Source: Aurantimonas sp. 22II-16-19i
Lineage (GTDB): Bacteria > Pseudomonadota > Alphaproteobacteria > Rhizobiales > Rhizobiaceae
Reading direction: 5' to 3'
DNA length: 64,000 nucleotides
NCBI RefSeq assembly: GCF_002088275.1
Contig: NZ_AQQS01000005.1
Coordinates: 114,752-178,751, forward strand
Of the stretch, positions 7,498 to 15,416 are shown in pieces. A program made the position numbers and the translations under genes. Below the pieces are notes generated by a model that did no database searches, was not told the origin of the DNA, and worked only from the letters and a program-made list of their open reading frames with translations. Position 1 is the stretch's first letter. Each line of letters begins with the position of its first letter.

Positions 7498-9144
7498 ATG
7501 ACGATGGACCCGGCAGGCGAGGCGGGCGGCACCGTCTTCGCAAGGTTCGAGGCGACGGCGAACCGGTTTCCCGGGCGTCCTTTCCTGGTGGTGCTGCCCG
7601 AGACGGCGGCGGCCTACGGGATCGCCGCCGAGGAGATCGCCTATGGCGACATGCTGGCGCGCGTGCGCAGCCGCCGCGACGTCTATCGGGCGGCCGGCTA
7701 CGGGCCGGGCCACCGGATCGGCCTCCTGCTCCGCAACCGGCCGGATTTCCTGGTCCACTGGTTCGCGCTGAACGGGCTCGGGGCCTCGATCGTGCCGATC
7801 AATCCGGACCTTCGCGCGGCCGAGCTCGAATATCTCATCGGCCATTCCGCAATCAGCCTGGCCGTTTCGCTCGAAGAGCGGATCGGTGACCTCGAACGGG
7901 CCGGCGACGCCATCGGTTCTTCCATCGACGTGGTTGCTCCGGATGCGGACTGTCCGGTCGCGCCGCGCCCATGCGTCACGGCGACGCTCCCACATGAGAG
8001 CGAATGCGCGCTGCTCTACACCTCCGGCACCACCGGGCGGCCGAAGGGCTGCGTCCTGACCAACGCCTATTTCCTCGGCGCCGGCGACTGGTATGCGGGG
8101 ATCGGCGGCCTCTGTTCGCTTCGCACCGATCCGCCCGAGCGAATGCTGACGCCGCTGCCGCTGTTCCACATGAACGCTCTCGCCTATTCGGTGATGGCGA
8201 TGGTGACCGTCGGCGGCGCGATCGCCGTTCTCGACCGGTTCCATCCGAGGAGCTGGTGGTCGAGCGTGCGCGCCTTCGAGGCGAGCGTCATCCACTATCT
8301 GGGTGTGATGCCGGCGATGCTGATGACCGCCGAGCCGTCGCCGGCCGATCGCGATCATCCTGTGCGCTTCGGCTTCGGGGCGGGCGTGCCCTCGACGCTG
8401 CACGGACCCTTCGAGGAGCGCTTCGGCTTTCCGCTGCTGGAGGCCTGGGCGATGACCGAGACGGGCGCCGGCGCGGTGGTGATCGCCAACGAGGAGCCCC
8501 GCAAGATCGGCACGAGCTGCTTCGGCCGGCCGGCGCCGGCCGTCGAGGTGGCGATCCGCCGCGACGACGGGGCCGAGGCCGGGATCGGCGAGCCCGGCGA
8601 ATTGCTGGTGCGCGCGGCGGGCGAGGATCCGAGGCGCGGCTTCTTCCGCGCCTACCTCAAGGATCCCGAAGCGACCGATGCCGCCTGGGAGGGCGGCTGG
8701 TTCCACACCGGCGACGTCGTCAGCCGCGATGCCGACGGCCAGCTGCATTTCGTCGACCGCAAGAAGAACGTCATTCGCCGCTCGGGCGAGAACATCTCCG
8801 CGGTCGAGGTGGAGAGCGTCATCGGCGAGCATCCGGCCGTGGCGCAGGTCGCCGTCGCCGCGACGCCCGATCCCATCCGCGGCGACGAGGTCGCGGCTCT
8901 CGTCGTCGCCCGTGAAAGGATCGCCGACGCGCAGGCGGCACGGCAGCTTGCTGCGGAGATCGTCCGCCACGCCCTGTCGCGGCTCGCATACTACAAGGCG
9001 CCGGGCTATGTCGCCTTCGTTTCGGCGCTGCCCCTGACCTCGACGGAGAAGATCCAGCGCGGTGCGCTGAAGCAGGATGTCGCGCGGATCATGGCCGGAG
9101 GCGAGGCGATCGACACCCGCGCCATGAAGAAGCGGTCGGTCTGA
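7498..9144 (+). CDS. AMP-forming acyl/aryl-CoA ligase (CaiC-like)
   Basis: Adenylate-forming enzyme of 548 residues that activates a carboxylic acid to its CoA thioester through an acyl-AMP. The phosphate-binding loop reads LLYTSGTTGRPKGC, the A8 hinge region GWFHTGDVVSRDADG, and the RKKNVIRRSGENIS motif follows. The C-terminus holds the catalytic lysine context TSTEKIQRG. It most resembles carnitine/crotonobetaine-type ligases, but the substrate cannot be read from sequence. ATG 7498 is used; ATG 7504 is equally possible, and the longer frame upstream is non-conserved. It is first in a tight operon with a TGATG overlap to the next gene. Confidence 0.88.
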   Translation: MTMDPAGEAGGTVFARFEATANRFPGRPFLVVLPETAAAYGIAAEEIAYGDMLARVRSRRDVYRAAGYGPGHRIGLLLRNRPDFLVHWFALNGLGASIVPINPDLRAAELEYLIGHSAISLAVSLEERIGDLERAGDAIGSSIDVVAPDADCPVAPRPCVTATLPHESECALLYTSGTTGRPKGCVLTNAYFLGAGDWYAGIGGLCSLRTDPPERMLTPLPLFHMNALAYSVMAMVTVGGAIAVLDRFHPRSWWSSVRAFEASVIHYLGVMPAMLMTAEPSPADRDHPVRFGFGAGVPSTLHGPFEERFGFPLLEAWAMTETGAGAVVIANEEPRKIGTSCFGRPAPAVEVAIRRDDGAEAGIGEPGELLVRAAGEDPRRGFFRAYLKDPEATDAAWEGGWFHTGDVVSRDADGQLHFVDRKKNVIRRSGENISAVEVESVIGEHPAVAQVAVAATPDPIRGDEVAALVVARERIADAQAARQLAAEIVRHALSRLAYYKAPGYVAFVSALPLTSTEKIQRGALKQDVARIMAGGEAIDTRAMKKRSV

Positions 9145-10331
9145 TGAAGCGGATCCGGCGCAAGGCCCGGCGGGGCTACGAGGACGTCGCGGTCTGCGTG
9201 CCGGTGACGATCCCCTACGAGCGCTACGCGACGAAGACGGCGCATTGGTGGATCGCGCGCGCGCTCTGCGAACTCGCCGGACGGGCGGGCCTTTCCCATC
9301 GCGACTTCGACGGGCTGTCGGTCTCGAGCTTCTCGCTTGCCCCCGATAGCGCCGTCGGCCTCACCCAGCATCTGGGCCTCAGCCCGCGCTGGCTCGATGC
9401 CGTCCCGATGGGCGGCGCGAGCGCCGTCGTCGCGCTGCGCCGGGCGGCGCGGGCCGTCGAGGCGGGAGACGCCAGCATCGTCGCCTGTGTCGCCGGGGAC
9501 GCCAACGAGGTGGACAGCTTCCGCAAGCTGCTGTCGTCCTTCTCGCGCTTCGCCCAGGATGCGAGCTACCCCTATGGCTATGGCGGGCCGAACGGCTCCT
9601 TCGCGCTTCTCACCGACCACTACATGCGCAGCTACGGCGCGACCCGCGAGGACTTCGGCAAGCTCTGCGTCGCCCAGCGCGACAACGCCCTGACCTATCC
9701 CCACGCGATCATGAAGAAGCCGCTCACCCTCGACGCCTATCTGGAGGCACGGCCGATAGCCGATCCGATCCACCTCTTCGACTGCGTGATGCCCTGCGCC
9801 GGAGCCGAGGCCTTCCTCGTCACCACCGTCGACATCGCCCGCGACCTCGATCTCGCCTTCGCGCGGCCGCTGGCGACCATCGAGCGGCACAACGCCTTCC
9901 CGGACGACCCGGTCCAGTTTCGCGGCGGCTGGGCGATGGACATCGACGAACTCTACGCGGTGGCCGGCATTTCGCCGGACGCGCTCGACCTCGTCGAGAC
10001 CTATGACGACTATCCGGTGATCGTGATGATGCAGTTCGAGGATCTCGGCTTCTGCCGGAAGGGCGAGGGGCCGGACTTCGTGCGCAGCCACACCTTCACC
10101 AACGACGGCAGCTTTCCCCACAACACCTCCGGCGGCCAGCTCTCGGCCGGCCAGGCCGGCGCCGCGGGTGGCTATCTCGGCCTCGTCGAGGCCCTGCGCC
10201 AGGTGACCGGCCAGTCGCTCAGCCGGCCCGTTCCGGATGCGCGGCGCGCGCTTGTTTCGGGCTTCGGCATGATCAATTACGACCGGGGCCTCTGCTCCGG
10301 CGCCGTGATCCTCGAAGGCGACGCGCCATGA
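9144..10331 (+). CDS. Thiolase-fold protein lacking the nucleophilic cysteine (SCP2-thiolase/Ltp2-like)
   Basis: A 395-residue protein of the thiolase superfamily, closest in layout to the SCP-x/lipid-transfer thiolases. In true thiolases the acyl-accepting cysteine sits at about residue 90 in NxxCASG; here that place reads VPMGGASAVV, with glycines and no cysteine. C-terminal features GGQLSAGQAGAAGG and the GFGMINYDRG end are thiolase-like. Proteins of this type that pair with a DUF35 partner (the actinobacterial Ltp2 steroid enzymes) are aldolases rather than thiolases. The next gene encodes a DUF35 domain and overlaps it by 4 bases, so I infer a DUF35-dependent retro-aldolase acting on a CoA ester. 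Thiolytic activity seems unlikely. Confidence 0.8.
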   Translation: MKRIRRKARRGYEDVAVCVPVTIPYERYATKTAHWWIARALCELAGRAGLSHRDFDGLSVSSFSLAPDSAVGLTQHLGLSPRWLDAVPMGGASAVVALRRAARAVEAGDASIVACVAGDANEVDSFRKLLSSFSRFAQDASYPYGYGGPNGSFALLTDHYMRSYGATREDFGKLCVAQRDNALTYPHAIMKKPLTLDAYLEARPIADPIHLFDCVMPCAGAEAFLVTTVDIARDLDLAFARPLATIERHNAFPDDPVQFRGGWAMDIDELYAVAGISPDALDLVETYDDYPVIVMMQFEDLGFCRKGEGPDFVRSHTFTNDGSFPHNTSGGQLSAGQAGAAGGYLGLVEALRQVTGQSLSRPVPDARRALVSGFGMINYDRGLCSGAVILEGDAP

Positions 10332-11569
10332 GCGAGCCGCTGCGTCCGCCGCCGAGGAAGGATCCCCAGGCGCCGACCCGCCCGCCGCAGCTTCCGCCGC
10401 AAGAGCGCAGCCGCGCCGCCCTCGGCCTCGTCGGCGCCGCGGCGCGCGGCGTCTTCGCGCTGCAGCGCTGCAGGAACTGCGGCACCGTCGCCTATCCGCC
10501 CCGCGACGCCTGCGCCGCCTGCCTCTCGGTCGATCTCGCCGTGGAACCGGTGCCGGATGCCGGCGAGGCGATCGCCGAGACGACGATCCGCACCACGACC
10601 GACCTCTATTTTCGCGAGCGCACGCCCTGGCGGGTGGGCCTCGTGCGGCTCGACTGCGGGCCGTCCGTGGTCACCCATCTCCACCGCGACGTGGCGGTGC
10701 CCGGCCCCGTGCGGATGGTGCTGAAACTCGACAGGAGCGGCAATGCGGTGATGATGGCGCTGCCGACCACATGGAGCGCGCCGATGGCCGACGATCCCGA
10801 ACTGCGCGAACTGACGGCGAGCCCGAAGTTCCGCCGCGTGCTCGTCACCGATGCGAGGACGCCGACGGGGCAGGCGGTGGTGGAGGCGCTGGTGAAGGCC
10901 GAGGCGAGTCTGGTCTTTGCCGGCATCGCCGATCCCTTCAAGCCCTTCGCCGGCCGCGAGAAACTGGAAGCCATGGAGCGCGTCCAGATCGTGCCGCTCG
11001 ATCTCACCGACACGAGCTCGGTGGAAACGCTCGCCGGCGAGATCGGCGGCAAGACGGACATCATCGTCAACACCGCCGACCATGTCCGGCCGGGCGGGCT
11101 GATCGACGGTCCAGGCCTTGCCACCGCCCGGGTCTCGTTCGAGCTCAACGTCTTCGGCCTGCAGCGGCTTGCCGCAAGCTTCGGCCCGGCGATGCGCGGG
11201 CGCGGCGCCGACGGGACGAGCTCGGCCGTCGCCTTCGCCGACGTCCTGCCGGTGCATGCGCTGGCGAACTGGCCGGGCTTCGGCGTGCACTCGGCCACCG
11301 CGGCCGCACGGCTCTCCATGCTGCAATGCCTGCGCGCCGAACTGCGGCCGGGCGGCGTACGCGTCCTCTCCGTCTTCACCGGACCGGTGGAGGACGACTG
11401 GCACCAGAGCGTGCCGCCGCCGAAGGTCGCGCCCCGGCAGATCGCGAGCGCTGTCGTCAGGGCGCTTCAGGAGGGGATCGAGGAGAGCTTCGTCGGCGAC
11501 GTCGCGGCGGATGTCGCGGCGCGTTTCGCCGAGGATGCCAAGACGCTGGAGCGGGAGCTCGGATCGTGA
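10328..11569 (+). CDS. DUF35 zinc-ribbon/OB-fold protein fused to a degenerate SDR domain
   Basis: A 413-residue two-domain protein. Residues about 35-150 are a DUF35 module: a rubredoxin-like zinc ribbon (QRCRNCG ... DACAACL) followed by an OB fold. Residues about 170-400 have a Rossmann short-chain dehydrogenase fold. The SDR active site is eroded: the TGxxxGxG loop reads TDARTPTG, the YxxxK motif reads HSATA, and the upstream catalytic serine is replaced (AVAFADVL). The domain is therefore probably non-catalytic, perhaps structural or CoA-binding. The start overlaps the Cys-less thiolase gene (ATGA), and DUF35 proteins are obligate partners of such thiolases, so a complex is likely. The fusion itself I do not recognise from a characterised system. 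Confidence 0.85.
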   Translation: MSEPLRPPPRKDPQAPTRPPQLPPQERSRAALGLVGAAARGVFALQRCRNCGTVAYPPRDACAACLSVDLAVEPVPDAGEAIAETTIRTTTDLYFRERTPWRVGLVRLDCGPSVVTHLHRDVAVPGPVRMVLKLDRSGNAVMMALPTTWSAPMADDPELRELTASPKFRRVLVTDARTPTGQAVVEALVKAEASLVFAGIADPFKPFAGREKLEAMERVQIVPLDLTDTSSVETLAGEIGGKTDIIVNTADHVRPGGLIDGPGLATARVSFELNVFGLQRLAASFGPAMRGRGADGTSSAVAFADVLPVHALANWPGFGVHSATAAARLSMLQCLRAELRPGGVRVLSVFTGPVEDDWHQSVPPPKVAPRQIASAVVRALQEGIEESFVGDVAADVAARFAEDAKTLERELGS

Positions 11570-12372
11570 CGGACAGTCCCGGAAATGCAGTCGAGCTGCT
11601 CGCCCGACTGGCATCGAGCCTGGCGTCGGGCGACGTCGCGATCGTCGACCTCACCCACACGCTGACGCCGGAGTTCCCGGTGATCGTCCTGCCGCCGGAG
11701 TTCGGCCAGTGCCAGCCCTTCCGGATGGAGGAGGTCTCGCGCTACGACGCGCGCGGACCCGGCTGGTACTGGAACACCATCACCGTCAGCGAGCACGCCG
11801 GCACCCATTTCGACGCCCCGGCGCACTGGATCTCGGGCCGCAACCTGCCCAACGCCACCGTCGACGCCCTCGACCCGCAGACGCTGGTGGCGCCTGCCGT
11901 GGTGCTCGACGTTTCGGCAGAGAGCGCCGCGGACGAGGACTTCCTTCTGACCCGCCGGCATGTCGAGGCCTGGGAAGCCGAGCATGGCGCGATCCCGCCT
12001 CGCAGCTGGGTGCTCCTTCGCACCGACTGGTCGAAGCATGCCGGCACCGACCGCTACCTGAACCTTCGCGAGGACGGCGCCCATTCGCCCGGCCCCGACG
12101 CCGACGCGGTGCGCTTCCTGGTCGAGGAGCGCGACATCCTCGGCTTCGGCACGGAGACCGTCGGGACGGATGCGGGGCAGGGCGGCCATCTCGACCCACC
12201 CTATCCGGCGCATTTCATCCTGCACGGGGCGGGCCGCTACGGCCTGCAGTGCCTCGCCAATCTCGACCGGCTGCCGGCCCGCGGCGCGCTGGTCTTCGCC
12301 GCACCGCTGAAGATCCGCCACGGCTCCGGCAGTCCGTTGCGGGTTCTCGCGCTGGTGCCGGGCCGTCGCTGA
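11566..12372 (+). CDS. Cyclase-family metal-dependent hydrolase (isatin hydrolase/KynB-type fold)
   Basis: A 268-residue member of the cyclase family (PF04199), which includes bacterial arylformamidase KynB and isatin hydrolase. The metal-binding motif is SEHAGTHFDAPAHW at about residue 75. Conserved late residues include GTETVGTDAGQGGH. The start is GTG at 11566, overlapping the preceding stop as GTGA; the open frame further upstream is shadow. It is longer than typical KynB (about 210) and nearer isatin hydrolase length. With anthranilate genes around it, hydrolysis of isatin to isatinate, of N-formylkynurenine, or of a cyclic ring-cleavage intermediate are all possible. A paralogue is at 52776-53567. 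Confidence 0.85.
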   Translation: MTDSPGNAVELLARLASSLASGDVAIVDLTHTLTPEFPVIVLPPEFGQCQPFRMEEVSRYDARGPGWYWNTITVSEHAGTHFDAPAHWISGRNLPNATVDALDPQTLVAPAVVLDVSAESAADEDFLLTRRHVEAWEAEHGAIPPRSWVLLRTDWSKHAGTDRYLNLREDGAHSPGPDADAVRFLVEERDILGFGTETVGTDAGQGGHLDPPYPAHFILHGAGRYGLQCLANLDRLPARGALVFAAPLKIRHGSGSPLRVLALVPGRR

Positions 12373-12483
12373 CCTGGCCGGAATGGAGCGCCGCGTGTCT
12401 GCCGCGAAGGCGGTCCACGCGGCTCTTCGCCATGGCTGCGGCGCCTTGCCGCGTGGCGCTTCGCCCTTGCACCGCGTCCCTGA

Positions 12484-12507
12484 AAATAGTTTAATCCTAA
12501 AATAAAT
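12484..12507. promoter_or_regulatory. Palindromic operator, copy 3 (upstream of monooxygenase/reductase)
   Basis: AATAGTTTAATCCTAAAATA is an AT-rich dyad in an otherwise very GC-rich gap and a close match to the operator family. It ends 32 bases before the ATG at 12540, so a bound protein would block the promoter or start of the 2-aminobenzoyl-CoA monooxygenase operon. That is the expected position for a repressor of the central step of the pathway. Confidence 0.75.
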
Positions 12508-12539
12508 CATTCCCGAATCCTCGACTGGAGGCTCATGCG

Positions 12540-14918
12540 ATGCGCATCACGGTGATCGGCGGCGGACCCGGCGGGCTCTACTTCGCGCTCCTGACCAAGA
12601 AGGCGCGGCCGGAGTGGCAGATCGCCATCTACGAGCAGAACCAGGCGGACGACACCTTCGGCTTCGGCGTCGTGTTTTCGGACGAGACGCTGCACGAGTT
12701 CCTGTCGCGCGACCGCAAGTCCTTCGACAGGATCCGGGGCGAGTTCGCCTATTGGGACGACGTCGCCGTCCACAAGCAGGGCCGGGAGATGCGCTGCGCC
12801 GGCAACGGCTTTGCCGGCATTTCGCGCAAGAAGCTGCTCCAGATCCTGCAGCAGCGCTGCCGGGAAGAGGGCATCGAGCTGCATTTCGGCGTCACGATCC
12901 CGCCCGAGGAGATCGCGACGACGTTCGCGGGCAGCGACATCGTCGTCGCCTCCGACGGCGTCAATTCCCGCATCCGCGAGGCATTCCGCGAGAGTTTCCA
13001 GCCGGAAGTGCAGATCAAGTCGAACCGCTTCTGCTGGATGGGCTCGTCCCGTCCGATGGACGAGTTCAACTACTTCTTCCGGGAGACCGAGCACGGCATC
13101 ATCTGCGCCCATACCTACCAGTATGAAGAGGGGCGCTCGACCTGGATCTTCGAGATGGACGACGCCTGCTGGCGCGGCCACGGCTTCGACGGCATGGACG
13201 AGGAGCAGTCGAAGGCGGTCCTCGAGACGCTCTACGAAGAAGAGCTGCAGGGCCATCCGCTGCTGCTCAACCGCTCGAACTGGCGGCAGTTCCCGCGCAT
13301 CTTCTGCAACAAGTGGTGGCACGACAACATCGTCCTCCTCGGCGATGCCAAGGCCTCGGCGCATTATTCGATCGGGTCCGGCACCAAGCTGGCGATGGAA
13401 TGCGCGATCTCGCTGTCGGATTCGGTGCTGGCGCATGGAGAGACGAGCGCCGAGGCGGCCTTCAAGGCCTATGAGGACGAACGCCGGACGCCCTGCCAGA
13501 TCATCCAGCACAATGCCGACGTCTCGCTGGCCTGGTTCGAGCACATGAACCGCTCCTGGGACATGGATCCCGAGCAGTTCGCCATGGTCGTCATGTGCCG
13601 GGCGAAATCGATCACCTACGACAATCTGATCGTGCGCGATCCGGCCTTCGTCGAGAAGGTCGATACGGCCTTCTACGAGCGCGTCCTGGCCGAGACCGGC
13701 GAGGACTATCGCAAGAGCCGGCCGACGCCGATGTTCACGAAGTTCCGGCTGCGCGACATGGAGGTCGCGAACCGGGTCGTGATGTCGCCGATGGCGCAGT
13801 ATTCCGCCGACGAGAACGGCAACCTCACCGACTGGCACTTCGTCCACTACACCTCCCACGCTCTCGGCGGGGCCGGCATGGTGTTCATCGAGATGACCTG
13901 TCCCTCGGCAGACGCCCGCATCACGCCGGGCTGTCCGGGCCTGTGGACCGACGAGCACGAGGCCCAGTTCAAGCGCATCACCAGCTTCGTCCACGCGCAT
14001 TCGGCGACGAAGATGGTGCTGCAGCTCGGCCATGCCGGGCGCAAGGGATCGACCCAGCTCGGCTGGCAGAAGATGGACATGCCGCTCGAGGAGAAGGCGC
14101 TGAACTGGCCGCTCTACTCGGCTTCGCCGCTCGCCTATCATGACGGCGTCAGCCAGCAGCCGAAGGCCATGGACCGGGCCGACATGGACCGCATCACGGC
14201 GGATTTCGTCCAGGCGACCGAGCGGGCCGAGCGGGCCGGCTTCGACATGATCGAGCTCCACTGCGCCCACGGCTATCTGCTGGCCTCCTTCCTGTCGCCG
14301 CTGACCAACAAGCGGACCGACGCCTATGGCGGGTCGATCGAGAACCGCCTGCGCTATCCGCTCGAGGTGTTCGAGGCGATGCGGGCGGTCTGGCCGAGCG
14401 AGAAACCGATGTCGGTCCGCGTCTCGGCGTCGGACTGGGCGGAGGACGGCATCAGCGAGGCAGACACCTTCGCCATCGCCGAGGCCTTCGCGGCGGCCGG
14501 CTGCGACCTGATCGACGTGTCCGCCGGCCAGACCGTCGCCGAGCAGAAGCCGGTCTACGGGCGCATGTTTCAGGTCCAGTTCGCCGAAGCCATTCGCAAC
14601 GTGCCGAAGCTGGCCGTCATGGCCGTCGGTGCGATCACCGAGCCGGCGCAGGTCAACACCATCCTCCACACCCGCCGCGCCGACCTCGTGGCGCTCGGTC
14701 GCCCGCACATGTGGAACCCGTATTTCACCCGCGAGGCTTCCGCCTGGTACGACACGCGCAACCAGCATTGGCCGAAGCAATATCTCTCCGGCCGCGACCA
14801 GGCGCATCGCGAGCTTTCCAGGAAGCGCGAGCAGGAGATCGAGCTGAAGCGCAAGGCGAGGCCGCGGCCCCATGACCTCGAAGCCGAGGCCCAGGACCAG
14901 CGCAAGGCGGCCGAGTGA
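12540..14918 (+). CDS. 2-aminobenzoyl-CoA monooxygenase/reductase (anthraniloyl-CoA dearomatising flavoenzyme)
   Basis: A 792-residue natural fusion. Residues 1 to about 385 are a class A FAD monooxygenase (GGGPGGLYFAL at the N-terminus; LLGDAKASAHYSIGSGTK, the second FAD motif, near 265). Residues about 395-760 are an old-yellow-enzyme reductase (FRLRDMEVANRVVMSPM, LQLGHAGRKG, and the HCAHGYLLASFLSPLTN barrel motif). This arrangement is that of 2-aminobenzoyl-CoA monooxygenase/reductase of Azoarcus evansii, which hydroxylates and reduces anthraniloyl-CoA to a non-aromatic 2-amino-5-oxocyclohexene-carbonyl-CoA; salicylyl-CoA 5-hydroxylase is the close alternative. Anthranilate-forming and -activating genes nearby favour the first. 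GGAGG lies 8 bases before the ATG. An operator is directly upstream. Confidence 0.92.
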   Translation: MRITVIGGGPGGLYFALLTKKARPEWQIAIYEQNQADDTFGFGVVFSDETLHEFLSRDRKSFDRIRGEFAYWDDVAVHKQGREMRCAGNGFAGISRKKLLQILQQRCREEGIELHFGVTIPPEEIATTFAGSDIVVASDGVNSRIREAFRESFQPEVQIKSNRFCWMGSSRPMDEFNYFFRETEHGIICAHTYQYEEGRSTWIFEMDDACWRGHGFDGMDEEQSKAVLETLYEEELQGHPLLLNRSNWRQFPRIFCNKWWHDNIVLLGDAKASAHYSIGSGTKLAMECAISLSDSVLAHGETSAEAAFKAYEDERRTPCQIIQHNADVSLAWFEHMNRSWDMDPEQFAMVVMCRAKSITYDNLIVRDPAFVEKVDTAFYERVLAETGEDYRKSRPTPMFTKFRLRDMEVANRVVMSPMAQYSADENGNLTDWHFVHYTSHALGGAGMVFIEMTCPSADARITPGCPGLWTDEHEAQFKRITSFVHAHSATKMVLQLGHAGRKGSTQLGWQKMDMPLEEKALNWPLYSASPLAYHDGVSQQPKAMDRADMDRITADFVQATERAERAGFDMIELHCAHGYLLASFLSPLTNKRTDAYGGSIENRLRYPLEVFEAMRAVWPSEKPMSVRVSASDWAEDGISEADTFAIAEAFAAAGCDLIDVSAGQTVAEQKPVYGRMFQVQFAEAIRNVPKLAVMAVGAITEPAQVNTILHTRRADLVALGRPHMWNPYFTREASAWYDTRNQHWPKQYLSGRDQAHRELSRKREQEIELKRKARPRPHDLEAEAQDQRKAAE

Positions 14919-15382
14919 TGTCGGGGGAAAGCGGCGAGGCCGGGCATTCGGCCGGCGGCGAGGTCTTCCGGTCGGTCTACAAGCTCCGCTTCGGATACTG
15001 CGACCCGGCCGGCATCGCCTTCTTCCCGCGGCTCGTCGAGATGGTGAACTGGACGGTCGAGGACTGGTTCGACAGCCTGCGCGGCGCGACCTTCCGGCAG
15101 ATCCACATCGATCGCAAGGAGGGCGTCCCGGCGGTGTCGATCAACGTCGACTTCGTCGGCCCGGCCGAACTCGGCGACCGGATCCGCTTCGACCTCCGCG
15201 TCGAGGCGGTCGGCCGCAGCTCGATCACGCTGCGCATCGCGGCCGAGAAGGGCGACGGCGATGCCGTGCTGAAGGCGGTGCACACCATCGTCTATTGCGA
15301 TCTCTCCGGTGAAAAGCCGAAGGCCATGCCGATCCCGGACGATCTGCGGCTGCAGATCGAGCGCTACGTCGCAGACGAATAG
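14918..15382 (+). CDS. Acyl-CoA thioesterase, 4-hydroxybenzoyl-CoA thioesterase-like hotdog fold
   Basis: A 154-residue hotdog-fold protein. The RFGYCDPAGIAFFPRLVEMVNW segment contains the catalytic aspartate context (YCDPAGI) of the 4-hydroxybenzoyl-CoA thioesterase/YbgC group. The stop of the monooxygenase and this ATG overlap as TGATG; a GTG three bases earlier (14915) is an alternative. A thioesterase in an aromatic-CoA operon may release CoA from dead-end intermediates such as excess anthraniloyl-CoA, or act on a pathway product. Its tight coupling to the dearomatising enzyme suggests it protects the CoA pool. Confidence 0.88.
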   Translation: MSGESGEAGHSAGGEVFRSVYKLRFGYCDPAGIAFFPRLVEMVNWTVEDWFDSLRGATFRQIHIDRKEGVPAVSINVDFVGPAELGDRIRFDLRVEAVGRSSITLRIAAEKGDGDAVLKAVHTIVYCDLSGEKPKAMPIPDDLRLQIERYVADE

Positions 15383-15416
15383 GCCGGCGGGACGCGGCCA
15401 GCGGAAAGGGTTCCAG

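Noticed and set aside
12507..14873. 788-residue minus-strand open frame over the monooxygenase/reductase
   Set aside because: Mirror of the real 792-residue gene; composition (R, H, G, L-rich) and lack of motifs show it is antisense artefact.
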